From Cloacibacillus sp. (lineage in GTDB: Bacteria > Synergistota > Synergistia > Synergistales > Synergistaceae): a stretch of DNA of 64,000 nucleotides. Of this stretch, positions 7,814-15,850 are shown piece after piece (the first letter of the stretch is position 1; each line of letters opens with the position of its first letter). The translations under genes and the position numbers were made by a program. The DNA lies in contig JAVVPF010000003.1 of assembly GCA_036655895.1 (NCBI GenBank), positions 1-64,000 of the forward strand. The letters run 5' to 3'. The notes under the pieces were generated by a model that did no database searches, was not told the DNA's origin, and saw only the letters and a list, made by a program, of their open reading frames with translations.

Positions 7814-8533
7814 TTACATTCCCATGTAGGCTTTTCTTACTTCGTCTGAGTTCAGCAGTTCCTGCGCGCTTCCTTCGTGGACGACGCGCCCTGTCTGGAG
7901 CACGTAGCCTCGGTCGGCTATTTCCAGCGCTTCCTGTACCATCTGCTCTACGAGCAGGATGGTGACGCCGCGCTTTTTTATCTCGACTACCGTCTCAAAG
8001 ACTTTTTCAACAAGGCTTGGCTGGAGGCCGAGCGAAAGTTCGTCGAGCATGAGCAGCTTGGGGCGCGACATGAGGCCGCGCGCGATGGCGCACATCTGCT
8101 GTTCGCCGCCGCTCATCGTCTCCGCCGTCTGGTCGCAGCGCGATTTTAGTATCGGAAACAGCTCGAACATCTCTTCAAGCCTTTCGGCGTTGGCTTTTTT
8201 GTCGCCACTTGCGAAGGAGCCCAGCTCAAGGTTTTCGCGCACCGTGAGCTTTGAAAAGAGCCTGCGTCCCTCCGGCACGTAGCTCAAGCCGTTTTTTATG
8301 CTTTTGAAGGCGGGGAGGGCTGTGATCTCCCTACCGTCAAAGGTGATGGAGCCGGAGGTGGGGTGCATCAGCCCCGCTATCGCGCGCATGGTGGTGGATT
8401 TTCCCGCGCCGTTTGCGCCAAGTACGGCCACTATCTCTCCTTCGTTTACGTGCAGCGATAGGCCGTGGATGACCGGCACTTGGTCGTATGCGCAGCGGAT
8501 GTTATTTACTTCAAGGATCGCCGCGGCCATCAT
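7814..8533 (-). CDS. livF: branched-chain amino acid ABC transporter, ATP-binding subunit LivF
   Basis: A 239-residue ABC ATPase. It has Walker A GANGAGKST, the Q-loop region, signature MSGGEQQM, Walker B LLMLDELSLGL and the H-loop equivalent in ILLVEQMV, where Q replaces the usual H as is common in LivF. It pairs with LivG on the cytoplasmic face of the LivHM permease. Two adjacent ATGs (8533, 8530) are possible; the gene overlaps the livG stop codon (ATGA-type junction), so translation is coupled. Last gene of the liv operon. Confidence 0.9.
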   Translation of the reverse strand: MMAAAILEVNNIRCAYDQVPVIHGLSLHVNEGEIVAVLGANGAGKSTTMRAIAGLMHPTSGSITFDGREITALPAFKSIKNGLSYVPEGRRLFSKLTVRENLELGSFASGDKKANAERLEEMFELFPILKSRCDQTAETMSGGEQQMCAIARGLMSRPKLLMLDELSLGLQPSLVEKVFETVVEIKKRGVTILLVEQMVQEALEIADRGYVLQTGRVVHEGSAQELLNSDEVRKAYMGM

Positions 8534-9279
8534 TCTCCCTCCTTCCGCTGGTGGAGCCTTTTGCTGTATTTTTCGCCAAAATAGGCGGTGATGACGGTGG
8601 GGTCGTTTACAACTTCGTGCGGCGTGCCTTCCGCGATTTTTTTGCCGCTGGCGAGGACGACTATTTTGTCGGCGATGGGCATTATGGCTTCCATTATGTG
8701 CTCCACCATGAGGATGGTCAGCCCCTCTTCCTTCAGCCTTTTTATGACTGTGACCATGTCTTTGACTTCAGTTGAGGTGAGGCCCGCGACGGCTTCGTCG
8801 AGCAGCAGCAGCTCCGGTTCTGTGGCAAGAGCGCGCGCGACTTCGAGCCGTTTTTTGTTGCCTATCGTAAGACCTCCCGCCGGACGGTCTTTGTTTTCTT
8901 CAAGGAAGCAGAGCGAAAGACAGCGGTTTGCTACGGCCGTCGCCTTTGCGGTGTCTCCTGTGCGCATGTAGGCGCCGACCATGATGTTCTCGAATACGGT
9001 CATTTCTTTTAGCGGACGCACGACCTGGAAGGTGCGCGCCAGCCCCAACCGCGCCATTTTATGCGCGGGAAGGGCCGTCACGTCTTGGTTTTTGAATAGT
9101 ATTTTTCCAGAGGTCGGCAGGTAGAGGCCGGCGACGCAGTTGAAGAGCGTCGTCTTCCCCGCTCCGTTCGGCCCGATAAGGCCGACTATCGTCCCTTTTT
9201 CAACGCTGAAGGAGACGTCGCTGTTGGCTTGCAGCGAGCCGAATTTCATTGTAAGGTCTTTTACCTCTAGCAGCGCCAT
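8530..9279 (-). CDS. livG: branched-chain amino acid ABC transporter, ATP-binding subunit LivG
   Basis: A 249-residue ABC ATPase with Walker A GPNGAGKTT, a LAGLTSTEV segment after Walker B LLLLDEAVAG, and H-loop MVEHIMEAI. The signature region reads GGLTIGNKKRLEVARAL, where the usual LSxGxQ is degenerate, a feature often seen in LivG. It energises LivHM together with LivF. Its ATG overlaps the livM stop by one base (TGATG), with AAGGAG upstream. Confidence 0.9.
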   Translation of the reverse strand: MALLEVKDLTMKFGSLQANSDVSFSVEKGTIVGLIGPNGAGKTTLFNCVAGLYLPTSGKILFKNQDVTALPAHKMARLGLARTFQVVRPLKEMTVFENIMVGAYMRTGDTAKATAVANRCLSLCFLEENKDRPAGGLTIGNKKRLEVARALATEPELLLLDEAVAGLTSTEVKDMVTVIKRLKEEGLTILMVEHIMEAIMPIADKIVVLASGKKIAEGTPHEVVNDPTVITAYFGEKYSKRLHQRKEGE

Positions 9280-10283
9280 CAGCGGTCAGCTCCTTTCTCT
9301 TCCGGGCCGTTCGTTTCGTCGTTCTGTTTTTTCTTTACGAAATAGCCGAGCAGCCCCATGATGCCTTTCGGCTCTTTTATCATGACGACGATGATGATGA
9401 GGCCGAAGATGATGAGGTCCATGCCGGCGCCGAGGAACGAAAGGTAGGCCCTCGTGTATTCCTGCAGCGGAATGAGGACGAGCGCTCCAAGGAACGGCCC
9501 CCAGAAGGTGCCTATGCCACCAAGTATGGTGATGAGCACAAATTTCATGGACATGTCAAGCGACATGACCATCGGCGGGTCTACGCGGTAGTTGTATTGC
9601 GCGAAGAAGGCTCCGCAGAGCGCGGCGAAGGCCGCAGATATTGCCATGGCTCCAAGCTTGACGAAGGTGCTGTTGACGCCGAGCGACTCCGCCGTCTCCT
9701 GTCCCTCGCGCACCGCGAGCAGATAGTAGCCTAAGCGGTGTTTTTCTATCCATCTCACGACGCCGAATACGAGCAGGAAGATGGCGAGGGCCCCAAGGTA
9801 ATAGCCGGTCTTTGTGTTCGACCACGAGAAGTTGAGCCAGCCGTCGGGCAGTATCGGATAGTCCAGCCCAAGCGCTCCGCCGACTGCGTCCCATATCATG
9901 AAGAGCCGGTTGAATATCTCAACGATGGCGAAGGTGGCTATGGCGAAATAGTGCCCCTTGAGCCGGAAGCACGGATAGCTGATAAATATAGAGACGGCGG
10001 CTGCGGCTAGCATCCCAATCGGCGCGCCGTACCACGGCAGTGTGTTGCAGGTGACGACGGCAAGCGCCGCGCCGTATGCGCCTATGCCGAAGAATACGGA
10101 GTGTCCGAAGGAGACCTGGCCGCCGTAGCCGCTGATAATGTTCCACGACTGGGCCATCGCCGCGTAGAGCAGTATCATCGTAGCTACGTGGCCAAAGAAC
10201 GAACCTCCTATGACGCCCGGTATGCAGGGCAGTATCAACGCGGCTATGATGAAGCCGTACCAGAGTTTGTCTTTTTTGCTCAT
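9279..10283 (-). CDS. livM: branched-chain amino acid ABC transporter, permease LivM
   Basis: A 334-residue polytopic membrane protein. Conserved permease text includes AQSWNIISGYGGQVSFGHSVFFGIGAYGAA near residue 45 and ITILGGIGTFWGPFLGALVL near residue 275. The frame is open upstream to 10553, but that extension lies inside livH and has arginine/histidine-rich shadow composition. ATG 10283 (MSKKDKLWYG), 5 nt after the livH stop with GGTGG upstream, is the real start. It forms the transmembrane channel with LivH. Confidence 0.9.
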   Translation of the reverse strand: MSKKDKLWYGFIIAALILPCIPGVIGGSFFGHVATMILLYAAMAQSWNIISGYGGQVSFGHSVFFGIGAYGAALAVVTCNTLPWYGAPIGMLAAAAVSIFISYPCFRLKGHYFAIATFAIVEIFNRLFMIWDAVGGALGLDYPILPDGWLNFSWSNTKTGYYLGALAIFLLVFGVVRWIEKHRLGYYLLAVREGQETAESLGVNSTFVKLGAMAISAAFAALCGAFFAQYNYRVDPPMVMSLDMSMKFVLITILGGIGTFWGPFLGALVLIPLQEYTRAYLSFLGAGMDLIIFGLIIIVVMIKEPKGIMGLLGYFVKKKQNDETNGPEEKGADR

Positions 10284-10288
10284 AGCCG

Positions 10289-11149
10289 TCACCACCCAAA
10301 GAGCCCTTTGGGGCGCACAAGTATTACGAGAAGATAGATGGCGAATACCGCAACGTATTTTAGCACCGCCGCCACGTAGAAGCCGGTGAAGGATTCGACC
10401 AGACCGATGAGGATCGCGGCAAAGAGCGCGCCGGGGATGCTGCCGAAGCCTCCAAGCGCCACTACAACAAAGGCGATGAGGCTGAAGAGGCTGCCGACTT
10501 CGGGATGGACGGCCAAGTAGGTGGTCATGAGACCGCCAGCTATGCCGACGCATGCTCCACCGAGGCCGAAGACGAGCAGGTATATTTTTTCAGTGTCTAT
10601 GCCCATCAGCTCCGCCGCCTCTTTGTCCATCGCCGTCGCCTGTATCGCCCAGCCGAGCCGCGTCTTTTTGATGAGGTAATAGAGCGCGCCTATTATGGCC
10701 AGCGAAAACAGCCCGGTGACGAGCTGCGGTACGGAGACGATTGCGCCTCCTATTTCAAATGTCCTGCCGTCAAGCAGTGTGCCGGAGAGCAGACGGAAGT
10801 TCGGGGAGAAACGGTTCATGCAAAAGTTTTTCAAAAGCATGGAAAGGCCGAAGGTGGCAAGCAGCGGCGCCATCGCAGCTTTTCCGAGGCTTCTTTTTAT
10901 TACCCACTTATAGGTGAGCCCTCCTAATATAAAGAGGAATATGCCGGAGGCTATCCATGTAAAGATTGGGTCCAGCCCAAGCATGAAGCCCATCCAGTAG
11001 CAAATGTACATCGCCACCATGAGAAACTCCCCATGCGCAAAATTGATTACGTCCATTACGCCCCATATCATGCTGAGGCCGGCGGCTACAAGAGCGTAGA
11101 GCAGGCCGCTCAATATGCCGTCGATAAGGACTTGCAGAAAATTGCTCAT
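10289..11149 (-). CDS. livH: branched-chain amino acid ABC transporter, permease LivH
   Basis: A 286-residue polytopic membrane protein of the LivH family, recognisable from LIDGILSGLLYALVAAGLSMIWGVMDVINFAHGEF at the N-terminus (read here in parts) and VVVALGGFGSIPGALFAAILIGLVES near residue 230. It pairs with LivM. ATG 11149 follows AGGAGG by 8 nt. An 84-bp gap separates it from the binding-protein gene upstream. Confidence 0.92.
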   Translation of the reverse strand: MSNFLQVLIDGILSGLLYALVAAGLSMIWGVMDVINFAHGEFLMVAMYICYWMGFMLGLDPIFTWIASGIFLFILGGLTYKWVIKRSLGKAAMAPLLATFGLSMLLKNFCMNRFSPNFRLLSGTLLDGRTFEIGGAIVSVPQLVTGLFSLAIIGALYYLIKKTRLGWAIQATAMDKEAAELMGIDTEKIYLLVFGLGGACVGIAGGLMTTYLAVHPEVGSLFSLIAFVVVALGGFGSIPGALFAAILIGLVESFTGFYVAAVLKYVAVFAIYLLVILVRPKGLFGW

Positions 11150-11233
11150 GCAACGACCTCCTTCAAAAAATGGCGGGGCAGCTTCAGCGCCCCGCCGAGA
11201 GACTGCGTGATACTTTTAGGATGTTATGAAAGG

Positions 11234-12502
11234 TTACTTGCGTTTGTTCCAGGGAACCATCGGCACGATCGGCTCTTTGTCTTTGTATTTGAGCGGGAAG
11301 ACTGTGTTGTAGCTCTGGTTTTCGAGCTGGGTGATTACGGAAAGCGCCTTTACGTTCTGCCCGTCGGGGCCGAATTTGACGGAGCCGCTGAGCGACATGA
11401 CGGACGGGAAGTCCATCGTCTGAAGCACTTTAAGCACTTTTTCAGTGTCGACGGCGCCGGCCTTTTCTATCGCCTGCGCAAGCACCATCAGCATGACGGC
11501 CTCCTGGATGGAGTCGCTGTCAAAGGGCTGATTGCTCTTCGGCGTGTAGTATTTGTCCTGTATCTTTATCGCTTCGGGCATGAATTTTTTTGCAAGCTCC
11601 GGCGAGTAGCCCATGCCGCCCATGAAGAAGTTGCCGTCCGCGCCAAGTTCTTTCTGCACGGCGGGGTTCTGGTATCCGGTGCAGTAGTTGAGGGCTATCT
11701 TCGGCAGCCAGTTTACCTGTTTCATCGTGCGCACCCACAGCGAGTAGTCTCCGCCGAGCGCCGCTCCGAACACTGCGTCTGGATTGGCTGACTTCAGCTT
11801 CTGCACTTCGCTGTTGAGGTTGGTGGCGCCGTTGTTGAAGGGGACGTCGGCTACGACGGTGAGGTTTATCTTTTTAGCCGCCTTGCGCGCCTCGTCTGCC
11901 GCGTGCTTTCCAAATTCCGTGTTTTCGTAGATGAGGCCCAGCGTCTTTATGCCGGCCTTTTTATTTTTGTTCAGGTAGTCGATATAGTCGACGAACTCAA
12001 CGGATTCTATCGCGTCGGTCGGCGCGTGGCGGAAGAAATATTTATATCCGCGTTCCGTGAGGGCGGCGGAGCTTGAACAGCCGCACATGAATATTTTCTT
12101 CGCACGTTCGGCTACCGCGCTTGCGGGCTTCGTAGCGGCGCTGTTGTAGCAGCCGATTATCGCAAAGACTTTTTCCTGATTATAGAGACGCTCGGCCTCC
12201 GATTTCGCGACGTCCGGCTTGCCCTGATGGTCGGCCGGGACTATTTTTATCACATATTTACCGCCGAGCAGTCCTGCGTTTGCGGCAAGCGGCGCTTTTA
12301 TACCGGGATTCTTTGTGTTGATGACCTCAGCCGCAGCTAGCACTGAGTTGACGCAGTTCTGGCCGGAGACGGCGGCGGGGCCTGTCAGCGGGAACAAAGC
12401 GCCGATCTTGATCTCTTCGACGGCGAACGCCGACGAAGAAGCAAGGAGAGCGGTGCAAAGAACCAGCATAACGACGATCATGGTGCGTTTGTTCAGTTTC
12501 AT
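11234..12502 (-). CDS. branched-chain amino acid-type ABC transporter substrate-binding protein
   Basis: A 422-residue periplasmic binding protein of the LivJ/LivK (type I fold) family. A standard signal peptide (MKLNKRTMIVVMLVLCTALL, cleavage after SAFA) precedes the mature start VEEIKIGALFPLTGPAAVSG. LVADHQGKPD-like and ERGYKYFFRHAPTDAI segments are family-typical. The open frame extends upstream to 12553, but ATG 12502 follows AGGGAGGT and restores a proper signal peptide. It captures the amino acid for LivHMGF; at 422 residues it is longer than E. coli LivJ, so the ligand could be another hydrophobic amino acid or amide. It heads the operon and is expressed from the promoter at 12552-12581. 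Confidence 0.9.
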   Translation of the reverse strand: MKLNKRTMIVVMLVLCTALLASSSAFAVEEIKIGALFPLTGPAAVSGQNCVNSVLAAAEVINTKNPGIKAPLAANAGLLGGKYVIKIVPADHQGKPDVAKSEAERLYNQEKVFAIIGCYNSAATKPASAVAERAKKIFMCGCSSSAALTERGYKYFFRHAPTDAIESVEFVDYIDYLNKNKKAGIKTLGLIYENTEFGKHAADEARKAAKKINLTVVADVPFNNGATNLNSEVQKLKSANPDAVFGAALGGDYSLWVRTMKQVNWLPKIALNYCTGYQNPAVQKELGADGNFFMGGMGYSPELAKKFMPEAIKIQDKYYTPKSNQPFDSDSIQEAVMLMVLAQAIEKAGAVDTEKVLKVLQTMDFPSVMSLSGSVKFGPDGQNVKALSVITQLENQSYNTVFPLKYKDKEPIVPMVPWNKRK

Positions 12503-12528
12503 AATTACATCTACCTCCCTTGTTTTTA

Positions 12529-12545
12529 GGAGCCTAAGAGGCTCC
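12529..12545 (-). promoter_or_regulatory. perfect 7-bp inverted repeat at the liv transcription start
   Basis: GGAGCCT-AAG-AGGCTCC (plus-strand reading) begins about 7 nt downstream of the liv -10 box. It would place a tight hairpin at the extreme 5' end of the mRNA, or be a dyad operator over the start point. No poly-U follows, so it is not a terminator. Confidence 0.6.
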
Positions 12546-12551
12546 GTGTTC

Positions 12552-12581
12552 ATTATAAGCCAAATTTTATTTTGCAGTCAA
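12552..12581 (-). promoter_or_regulatory. liv operon promoter
   Basis: TTGACT (12581-12576) and TATAAT (12557-12552) on the minus strand are 18 bp apart. It is divergent from the purine promoter, whose -35 starts 50 bp away. Confidence 0.75.
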
Positions 12582-12631
12582 TTTCTTTATATATACTTTT
12601 CCGACAGCTTATCCCAAAGCCACTATTTATA

Positions 12632-12660
12632 TTGACATTTAATAAGAGCAGCATTATATT
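12632..12660 (+). promoter_or_regulatory. purine operon promoter
   Basis: Consensus -35 TTGACA (12632-12637) and -10 TATATT (12655-12660) with a 17-bp spacer, about 67 bp upstream of the purS ATG. The expected transcript leader is only about 60 nt, too short for a purine riboswitch with expression platform. Confidence 0.8.
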
Positions 12661-12672
12661 CTTAGTATCACA

Positions 12673-12686
12673 GTGGACAATTCCAC
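12673..12686 (+). promoter_or_regulatory. candidate operator just downstream of the pur start point
   Basis: GTGGA-CAAT-TCCAC is a perfect 5-bp-arm dyad starting about 6 bp after the expected +1 of the pur promoter. The position fits a repressor site; no match to the Bacillus PurBox was seen, so the regulator is unknown. Confidence 0.4.
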
Positions 12687-12727
12687 GCATTAAAAACAAA
12701 TAAACATCTCAAGGAGGATGTTATTCT

Positions 12728-12979
12728 ATGATATTTCATGCAGAGGCCGTAATCACACCGCGCGAGGGAGTTCTGGACACTCAGGGCAAGGCCGTTGAAA
12801 AGACGCTTGCACATCTTGGATATAAGGGACTGAACGAAGTGCGCGTGGGGCGCATCGTTACGCTCCAGCTTGAGGCCGAAAGCGCCGACGCGGCCACGGA
12901 GGCCGTGAAGAATATGTGCCAGGACCTTCTGGCGAACGACCTGATTGAGACTTATAAAATTTCGGTGCGGGAAGCATAG
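12728..12979 (+). CDS. purS: phosphoribosylformylglycinamidine synthase subunit PurS
   Basis: An 83-residue PurS, the small scaffold subunit that holds PurQ and PurL together so that ammonia passes to FGAM formation. It starts MIFHAEAVITPREGVLDTQG and has the family LGYKGLNEVRVGRIVTLQLE block. AAGGAGG lies 10 nt before the ATG. First gene of the operon, 2 bp before purQ. Length is typical. Confidence 0.93.
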   Translation: MIFHAEAVITPREGVLDTQGKAVEKTLAHLGYKGLNEVRVGRIVTLQLEAESADAATEAVKNMCQDLLANDLIETYKISVREA

Positions 12980-12981
12980 CG

Positions 12982-13695
12982 ATGAGAACAGCCGTCGTCG
13001 TTTTTCCAGGAAGCAACTGCGACCGCGACGTACAGCGGGCGGTCGCGGAGACGCTGAAAACACCTGTCGATATGGTATGGCATGAGGAGACGGACTTCGC
13101 CTCCGAGCCGGACCTCGTTATCCTCCCCGGCGGATTCTCGTACGGGGATTATCTGCGTTCCGGCGCGATGGCGGCGCGTTCGCCCATCATAGCAGCGGTG
13201 CGCCGCCACGCGGAGGCCGGAAAGCTGCTGCTCGGCATCTGCAACGGCTTTCAGGTGCTTACGGAGACAAAGATGCTGCCGGGCGCTTTGCTGGTGAACA
13301 CTACTACGACCTTCCTCTGCAAAAAATGCTACGTGAGGGTCGAGCAGACGGAAAACCATTTCACCTCCGGCATGAAGAAGGGCGAGATAGCCCAGTACCC
13401 CATCGCGCACCACGAGGGGCTTTATTTCCTGCCGAAGGCGGAGCTTGATGCGCTTGAGGAGGCGGGGCAGGTGGTCTTCCGCTACGCTGACCCGAACACC
13501 GGCGAAGCGGGCGCGGAGTACGCGCCAAACGGCGCTTTGAACGGCATCGCCGGCATCTGTAATAAGGAAGGAAACATTCTGGGGCTTATGCCGCACCCTG
13601 AACGCTCGACGGTATCGCATCTGAACGGCGGAACGGACGGCGCGGCATTCTGGCTTTCTATAGCAGAAGATTTCGCAAAGAGAGGTAGACGTTAA
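12982..13695 (+). CDS. purQ: phosphoribosylformylglycinamidine synthase subunit PurQ (glutaminase)
   Basis: A 237-residue class I glutamine amidotransferase that supplies ammonia from glutamine for FGAR amination. The nucleophile is C87 in GICNGFQVL, the oxyanion region is ILPGGFSYGDYLRSG, and the catalytic His/Glu sit in LMPHPERS near the C-terminus. Its TAA overlaps the purL ATG by one base (TAATG), indicating coupling and subunit stoichiometry. Confidence 0.93.
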   Translation: MRTAVVVFPGSNCDRDVQRAVAETLKTPVDMVWHEETDFASEPDLVILPGGFSYGDYLRSGAMAARSPIIAAVRRHAEAGKLLLGICNGFQVLTETKMLPGALLVNTTTTFLCKKCYVRVEQTENHFTSGMKKGEIAQYPIAHHEGLYFLPKAELDALEEAGQVVFRYADPNTGEAGAEYAPNGALNGIAGICNKEGNILGLMPHPERSTVSHLNGGTDGAAFWLSIAEDFAKRGRR

Positions 13696-15845
13696 TGGAT
13701 TTCCGCAAGGTTGGACTCTCGGAATCAGAATACAAGAGGATCATAGAACTGCTCGGACGCGAGCCGAACGCTCTCGAACTGGAGCTTATCGGCGTAATGT
13801 GGTCCGAGCATTGCAGTTATAAATCTACGCGCCCGCTTTTGCGCACTTTCCCGTCAAAGGGGAAGTATGTGCTGCAAGGACAGGGCGAGAACGCCGGCGT
13901 GGTGGATATGGGTGAGGGCTGGGGCTTCGCCTTTAAGGTGGAAAGCCACAACCACCCCTCCGCGGTGGCTCCGTTTCAGGGCGCCGCGACCGGCGTGGGC
14001 GGCATCATCCGCGACATTATAGCGATGGGCGCGCGTCCTACCGTCTCTATGGACGGCCTTTTCTTCGGCGACGCGTCGCTTCGCAAGACAAAGAATCTGG
14101 CAAAGGGCATCGTTGAGGGCATCGGCGCTTACGGCAACGCGGTGGGCGTGCCCATCCTCGGCGGAAAAACTTTTTATTCTCCCTGCTACAACGACAATCC
14201 GCTTGTGAACGCGTTCAGCGCGGGCTTCGTGCGGCTAGACAAGATGGCGAGTTCGCAGACGGCGAAGCCGGGCGATTTCGCGGTGCTGCTTGGCTCAAAG
14301 ACGGGCCGCGACGGAATCGCGGGCGCCTCTTTCGCCTCGCGCGAGCTTGACGAGGATTCAAAGGCCAGCAAGCCTCAGATACAGATAGGCGACCCGTTTG
14401 AAGAAAAGCTGCTTATTGAGTGCTGCATCGACCTGCTTGAAAAGAACCTCATCGCCTCTATGCAGGACATGGGAGCGGCGGGCATTCTTTCATCGTCTAG
14501 CGAGATTGCGCACAAGAGCGGCTGCGGCATCGACATAGAGGTAGAAAAGATACCGCTACGCGAAGCTGACATGCTCCCGTGGGAAATTTTCCTTTCGGAG
14601 TCGCAGGAAAGAATGCTGCTCGTCGTCGAAGAGCCTCAGCTGGAGGCGGTATTCGCGCTCGCAAAACACTACGGCCTTGACTGCGCCGTGGTCGGCACTA
14701 TGACGGACAGCAGACGTTACCGCGTCTACAAAAACGGAAATCTCGAAGCGGAGCTGCCTACCTCTATCCTTGGCGACACGCCGGAGAAGATATGGCCCGC
14801 GGCCGAGCCAAAGGATATGCCCGCCCGTCAGGCGATAGACCCCGCCTCTTTAAAATGCACGGACGCGGCGGCAGACCTGCTTGAGATGCTTTCCTGCCCC
14901 AACGGACATAAAAAAGACGCTATATGGGAGCAGTATGATTCCATGGTGCAGCTCCACACGATAGCCGGCCCCGGCGAACCCGCGGCGATAACGGAGGTGC
15001 CGGAAACGCGCCGCGCCTGCGTGCTTACGATGGAGGCCGAGCCGTACAAGTGCTGGACGGACCCGTACACTGGAGCGGCGGAGGCTATGGCGCTTTCGCT
15101 TCGCGGCCTGTGGCTCACGGGCGCAGAGACGCTGGGCATGACGAACTGCCTGAATTTCGCCTCTCCCGAAGACCCTGAGAAGTTCTACGAATTAAAGGAA
15201 TGTCTGCGCGGACTTGCGGAGACCTGCGGCGCTCTTGACTGCCCCGTAGTCTCCGGCAACGTCAGCCTTTACAACGAGACCGCGACCGACCGCATCTTCC
15301 CCACTCCGCTCGTTGTGACGGCTGGGCTTGTGGTGGACCGCGACAAAGTTGTCCGCGCCGGCCGCGCACAACCGGGCGACGCCGTATATCTCGTGGGCAA
15401 AGCGGAAGGGTCGCTCGGCGGCTCGCGCTATCAGCAGTACAAAGACGGCAGGCCGCTTGGCGTCACCGTCGCCACAGACTTTGAGGCTGAAAAGGCTTTC
15501 CGAAAGGCGGCGCTTGACGTGGCGCACCGCCAGCTTGCGCGTTCTGGACGCGTAGTGGCGGGCGGCGGCCTCGTTACCGCTCTTGCAAACGAAGCGGTAG
15601 CGTCCGATACAGGCATGGAGATAACGCTTCCCGTTGGAACGCGCGTGGAAAAAACGCTTTTCTCAGAGGGCGGAGCGCGCGCGGTCTATTCCGTGGCGCC
15701 CGAGCGCGCGGCGGAGTTTGAAGCGGCGTGGGCCGGTTTTCCGTGCGTGAAGGCGGGCACTGCCGGCGGCGATAAATTTACGTGGCGCGAGGTTCTCTCT
15801 CTGCCGCTTGAAGAGCTTAAGAAAGCATTTACGGAGGAAAAATAA
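13695..15845 (+). CDS. purL: phosphoribosylformylglycinamidine synthase subunit PurL (small type)
   Basis: A 716-residue small PurL, the ATP-dependent synthetase that converts FGAR to FGAM using ammonia from PurQ. It begins MDFRKVGLSESEYKRIIELL and carries WSEHCSYKSTRPLL, VESHNHPSAVAPFQGAATGVGG (phosphate and Mg binding), QDMGAAGI and PVVSGNVSLYNET. Length matches the PurSQL-type enzyme rather than the fused E. coli form. Confidence 0.95.
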   Translation: MDFRKVGLSESEYKRIIELLGREPNALELELIGVMWSEHCSYKSTRPLLRTFPSKGKYVLQGQGENAGVVDMGEGWGFAFKVESHNHPSAVAPFQGAATGVGGIIRDIIAMGARPTVSMDGLFFGDASLRKTKNLAKGIVEGIGAYGNAVGVPILGGKTFYSPCYNDNPLVNAFSAGFVRLDKMASSQTAKPGDFAVLLGSKTGRDGIAGASFASRELDEDSKASKPQIQIGDPFEEKLLIECCIDLLEKNLIASMQDMGAAGILSSSSEIAHKSGCGIDIEVEKIPLREADMLPWEIFLSESQERMLLVVEEPQLEAVFALAKHYGLDCAVVGTMTDSRRYRVYKNGNLEAELPTSILGDTPEKIWPAAEPKDMPARQAIDPASLKCTDAAADLLEMLSCPNGHKKDAIWEQYDSMVQLHTIAGPGEPAAITEVPETRRACVLTMEAEPYKCWTDPYTGAAEAMALSLRGLWLTGAETLGMTNCLNFASPEDPEKFYELKECLRGLAETCGALDCPVVSGNVSLYNETATDRIFPTPLVVTAGLVVDRDKVVRAGRAQPGDAVYLVGKAEGSLGGSRYQQYKDGRPLGVTVATDFEAEKAFRKAALDVAHRQLARSGRVVAGGGLVTALANEAVASDTGMEITLPVGTRVEKTLFSEGGARAVYSVAPERAAEFEAAWAGFPCVKAGTAGGDKFTWREVLSLPLEELKKAFTEEK

Positions 15846-15850
15846 ATAAT

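Noticed and set aside
9279-10553. 424-residue version of LivM
   Set aside because: The upstream 90 residues lie inside livH and are arginine/histidine-rich shadow sequence; ATG 10283 fits the family.
12661-12727. Purine riboswitch before purS
   Set aside because: The leader is only about 60 nt and lacks the aptamer loops.
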